Positions 61,217 through 64,000 of a stretch of DNA of 64,000 nt are shown here, one piece after another (position 1 is the stretch's first letter; each line of letters starts with the position of its first letter). The notes below the pieces were generated by a model. That model was not told the origin of the DNA, did not search any database, and saw only the letters and a list, made by a program, of their open reading frames with translations. The DNA is taken from assembly GCA_964517765.1 (NCBI GenBank), contig CAZFEN010000001.1, positions 60,821-124,820 on the forward strand. The letters run 5' to 3'. The position numbers and the translations under genes are program-made. Source of the stretch: Hydromicrobium sp964517765 (GTDB lineage: Bacteria > Actinomycetota > Humimicrobiia > Humimicrobiales > Humimicrobiaceae).

Positions 61217-62341
61217 ATGTTTAAATCTTCGATAAAATTATTCAAAGTTTTTGGAATAGAAATAAGACTGGACTACAGCTGGTTTATCATATTTGCGTTG
61301 TTTGCTTATTATTTTGGCTTTATTTATTTCCCTTCGGTTTTTTCGGGATTAAATAAAGGTCTTCTGGCACTGATTACTATTATAACTGTAATTTTTGTTT
61401 TTATTTCTTTATTGATACACGAAATGAGTCATTCCCTTGTTGCCAGAAGCAGGGGTACAAATGTAGAAAGAATAACTCTGTATATGTTCGGAGGAATGTC
61501 ACAGATAGAAAAGGAACCGGAAACTCCTTTTAACGAATTTATTATGGCCATTGCGGGTCCTGCTGCAAGCTTTGTACTTGCCGCAATATTTGGGATCATA
61601 TGGTTCTTTTCCAGAAATATCGCACTTATAAGCGAACCGGTCAAGTATCTGGCTATTATAAATGTAGTACTGGGAGTTTTTAACATGCTTCCCGGTTATC
61701 CCCTTGATGGAGGAAGGGTATTGCGATCTATCGTGTGGAAGACAACCGGAAGTCTTGAGCGTGCCACCTTTACAGCTTCTACGATGGGACGAGTAATAGG
61801 ATTCTTAATTATAACGGCAGGTATATTCTTTATATTTACCGGTAATTTTTTCAATGGAATATGGTTCGTTTTTATTGGTTGGTTTTTACAATCTTCCGCT
61901 CAGATGGGTTATCGTCAGCTTATTTTTGAATCATCCATAAAAGGAATCAGGGTAAGAGATGTGATGAATGAAAATATTGTGGATGTTACAAAAGATACGA
62001 CATTGCACGATCTTGTATATGAGTATTTCATGAAGTATAGATTTGGAAGATTTCCTGTCATAGAAAACGAGAAAACAAAAAAGTTAATAGGCGTCATTTC
62101 TTTGCATGAAGTAAAAGGTATTCCGAAAGAAGAATGGGCGGATGTAAAAGTGGGAGATATAGTAAAACGGATTTCTGAGAATTCTAAGGTCGATGCCGCA
62201 ATGGAAATATCTGAAGCAATTAAAAAGATGGGGAAAAACGATCTGGGTCACCTGGTAGTCATGTCCGGTAGTAAACTTAAGGGCATAATCACAAAAAGCG
62301 ATGTGATGCGTTTTATAAAGATCCGTTCGGAACTTCATTAA
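61217..62341 (+). CDS. Site-2-type membrane metalloprotease with two CBS domains
   Basis: 374 residues with ribosome site AAAGGAGG. M50 family: zinc motif HEMSH (68-72) and the second metal site GYPLDGGRV with Asp164. Six membrane segments (about 15-230). Two CBS domains (about 245-372) follow on the cytoplasmic side, likely binding adenine nucleotides. Site-2 proteases cut substrates within the membrane, often anti-sigma factors; the candidate substrate at 14441 is far away and only a guess. Confidence 0.92.
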   Translation: MFKSSIKLFKVFGIEIRLDYSWFIIFALFAYYFGFIYFPSVFSGLNKGLLALITIITVIFVFISLLIHEMSHSLVARSRGTNVERITLYMFGGMSQIEKEPETPFNEFIMAIAGPAASFVLAAIFGIIWFFSRNIALISEPVKYLAIINVVLGVFNMLPGYPLDGGRVLRSIVWKTTGSLERATFTASTMGRVIGFLIITAGIFFIFTGNFFNGIWFVFIGWFLQSSAQMGYRQLIFESSIKGIRVRDVMNENIVDVTKDTTLHDLVYEYFMKYRFGRFPVIENEKTKKLIGVISLHEVKGIPKEEWADVKVGDIVKRISENSKVDAAMEISEAIKKMGKNDLGHLVVMSGSKLKGIITKSDVMRFIKIRSELH

Positions 62342-62498
62342 TCTTTTACAATATCGGATTTTAGAGAAGACTAATTAAAATCAGTTTATTTTATATTACC
62401 GGTGATTAGTATCTGGTATCGGCGCATTATTTTTTTATCAGGAGATATGGAGAATATATCAGAAAATATCAACCTTATCCGGAGATGGAGAGCAGAGT

Positions 62499-63371
62499 AT
62501 GGCGGAAATGAAATATAGGCTTTTTAAAGAAAATAAAAAAGAAATAAAAGAAAATTTGAAAGATTTGAAAGTCATATATTCAGATCTTGATGGGACTTTA
62601 TTAAATGATAGAGGGTGCCTCATCAAGGATCACAAAAATGACTATTATTTCGATACGGTCAGATTTCTACCACTGGCAGCGGAAAAAAACTGGGATATTG
62701 TCCTGACTTCGGGTAGAAATAAATTCCAGATGAGATACAATGCACAGATGATCGGACTTAAAAATTATATTGCAGAACTCGGAGCTGAATTAGTTTATAA
62801 CCTGGGAGAAGAGGTTTATGTTACCTTTGATAGTAAGAAAAAAAAATATGACCTGACTTACGGAGGGAAAGATTTAATAAAAATCATAGAATTATTTAAG
62901 AAAAATTTCCCGGATAAAATCGAAAGTAACATAGATTGGAGCAGATACAGGTCTTATAATGCATTATTTTTCGGAGAAATAAATCTTGATGAAGCTAACC
63001 GGCTTCTTGAAAATGAAGGATATAAAGGGCTGGTTATGGCGGACAATGGGATTTTATCATTGGTGGATCTGGACCTTAACATAGAAAAACTTCATGGTTA
63101 CAATCTGATGCCTTTCGGGGTCAACAAAGCAAGCGGTATAAAATTGGATAAAAAGATTAGAAATTTCGATACCCGTAATTGTATCGCGCTGGGTGATTCA
63201 CTGGAAGACTTAAAAATGGCAGATGAGGTTGAATACTTTTTTTTAATGCAAAATGCGCTTGGACACAGGGAAGTCATGCTGAATGAGCTTCGAAAATACA
63301 ATAACGTCTTTATTACAAATGATCCCATGAATAGAGGCTGGGCGGAGGTTATAGGATATCTGGTAGACTAA
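62499..63371 (+). CDS. HAD-IIB phosphatase (mannosyl-phosphoglycerate phosphatase-like)
   Basis: 290 residues. HAD motif I is YSDLDGTLL (nucleophile Asp29, acid/base Asp31), motif II is LTSGR, and motif IV reads IALGDSLEDLKMADE. A C2-type cap lies between motifs II and III (about 90-200). This class dephosphorylates sugar phosphates such as mannosyl-3-phosphoglycerate, trehalose-6-phosphate or sucrose-6-phosphate. The substrate cannot be fixed; no synthase gene is adjacent. Confidence 0.87.
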   Translation: MAEMKYRLFKENKKEIKENLKDLKVIYSDLDGTLLNDRGCLIKDHKNDYYFDTVRFLPLAAEKNWDIVLTSGRNKFQMRYNAQMIGLKNYIAELGAELVYNLGEEVYVTFDSKKKKYDLTYGGKDLIKIIELFKKNFPDKIESNIDWSRYRSYNALFFGEINLDEANRLLENEGYKGLVMADNGILSLVDLDLNIEKLHGYNLMPFGVNKASGIKLDKKIRNFDTRNCIALGDSLEDLKMADEVEYFFLMQNALGHREVMLNELRKYNNVFITNDPMNRGWAEVIGYLVD

Positions 63372-63485
63372 AAACTTTTTTACCGGCTCCGTTCTTCTAG
63401 TTTTTGGCGTGGTAATATTCAATATAGATTTCAAATAGTCTATAATAAAGATATATTTAAATTAATCGATAAAAGGATATCGGCG

Positions 63486-63800
63486 ATGTACGAGAATGGC
63501 GATTCGAATTTAAAAAGGGATAGACAATATAGATCAACCGGGAAGAATCTGCTGGGGGTGCTGATAATTGTTTCATTTTCGGTTTTTTCGGGATTTATAT
63601 TAGGATTGCTATTTGCTCCCCAATCAGGACTAAAAACCAGAAAAATAATAAATGAAAAATTAAAAGATGTGATAGATAGAGGAAAATTTACTATTGCCGA
63701 AGCAAGGGTCGTGGGTGAGGAATTATTGGAAAAAAGCAAAGAAAAGGCTGGTAAAGTATCTTCTATAATCAGAGGAATGACCGGGTCGGATACTGATTGA
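63486..63800 (+). CDS. YtxH-domain general stress-like protein
   Basis: 104 residues. After a charged N-terminus (about 1-20) comes one membrane segment (about 22-42) containing GFILGLLFAPQSGLKTRK, the YtxH signature, then a charged helix that probably forms a coiled coil (about 50-95). Function unknown; in Bacillus the family is stress-induced. Ribosome site AAAAGGAT. The gene stands alone before the tRNA. Confidence 0.85.
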   Translation: MYENGDSNLKRDRQYRSTGKNLLGVLIIVSFSVFSGFILGLLFAPQSGLKTRKIINEKLKDVIDRGKFTIAEARVVGEELLEKSKEKAGKVSSIIRGMTGSDTD

Positions 63801-63831
63801 TAATTTGTCTAAAGTACCCTTCTTTTGTTTA

Positions 63832-63860
63832 TTGACAACGATTTTTTACTATAGTAGACT
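63832..63860 (+). promoter_or_regulatory. Promoter upstream of tRNA-Lys
   Basis: TTGACA (63832-63837) and TAGACT (63855-63860) with 17 bases between. Start near 63867. A short hairpin (CGGC 63884-63887 / GCCG 63893-63896) followed by a T-rich run lies between it and the tRNA. A second TATAAT at 63918-63923 sits closer to the tRNA. Confidence 0.45.
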
Positions 63861-63945
63861 TTACGCTTGCTAATTTAATTGAGCGGCTAATGGCCGTATA
63901 TTATTTTTTTAAGTTGTTATAATCATTATTATATTGAATTAGCAT

Positions 63946-64000
63946 GGGCCGTTAGCTCAGCTGGTAGAGCACCGGACTTTTAATCCGGGTGTCGAAGGTT
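63946..64000 (+). tRNA. tRNA-Lys (anticodon TTT), 3' part cut off
   Basis: Starts GGGCCGTTAGCTCAGCTGG: acceptor strand, TA, D-arm GCTC. The anticodon stem CCGGA/TCCGG (63972-63976 and 63984-63988) holds loop CTTTTAA with anticodon TTT at 63979-63981. The window ends in the T-arm, so about 21 bases are missing. Confidence 0.93.

Overview
This AT-rich 64 kb window spans a bacterial replication origin. To its left, on the minus strand, lies the conserved block rpmH, rnpA, yidD, yidC, jag (order of transcription). To its right, on the plus strand, are a GHKL ATPase/winged-helix gene, dnaA and dnaN. The 480 bp between rpmH and the ATPase gene hold four exact copies of TTTTCAACA, a DnaA-box-like nonamer, beside an AT-rich tract, so I place oriC there. 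recF, gyrB and gyrA do not follow dnaN as they often do.

Organism (inference): a free-living, probably monoderm, uncultivated low-GC bacterium. The best lineage clue is a 31-codon gene at 34132-34227 encoding a very basic peptide of the AURKAIP1/COX24 (bS22) type, which I associate with Actinobacteria. A MerR/HspR-like regulator heading a dnaK operon, an adenosylcobalamin-dependent ribonucleotide reductase and possible leaderless promoters fit a deep-branching low-GC actinobacterial relative (for example Ca. Humimicrobiia-like). No 16S gene is present to test this.

Layout: 1-2001 ribosomal protein L34, RNase P protein and membrane insertion. 2002-6120 oriC, dnaA, dnaN. 6160-9232 pantothenate operon (DUF2520 dehydrogenase, panB, panC, panD). 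9226-19204 surface lipoproteins, CorA, an HtrA/ECF sigma/putative anti-sigma module, a purine permease, a transglutaminase lipoprotein and a hydrolase. 19210-22931 GNAT, DUF2007, and an HD phosphohydrolase/Cas4-like nuclease pair. 22950-27652 ABC-2 exporter, nitroreductase, c-di-GMP enzyme. 27886-31486 PadR-controlled envelope cassette ending in a clear terminator. 31615-34227 a decayed DUF4015 gene, a DUF4380 protein, homocysteine methyltransferase and bS22. 34388-36992 class II ribonucleotide reductase behind NrdR boxes (nrdR itself is at 49447). 36989-42341 macro-domain protein, second ABC-2 exporter, pstS-pstC-pstA. 42371-49430 ion channel, Ca-type P-ATPase, acyltransferase, baeRF-like protein. 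49447-52204 nrdR, plsY and a split LigD (polymerase and phosphoesterase only). 52378-52580 ABC remnant. 52637-58847 heat-shock operon hspR-like, dnaK, dnaJ, clpB with a periodic operator array and no grpE. 58888-64000 plsC, Mut7-C, MgtC, site-2 protease, HAD phosphatase, YtxH and a tRNA-Lys cut by the window edge.

No CRISPR array, insertion sequence, prophage or rRNA was seen. Coding is dense, and convergent neighbours usually abut or overlap with no room for an intrinsic terminator. The items most worth following are the missing start codon of rnpA, the ATPase gene fused to the dnaA transcription unit, the HspR-like half-site array, the PadR cassette with its palindromic operator, and the HD/nuclease pair.
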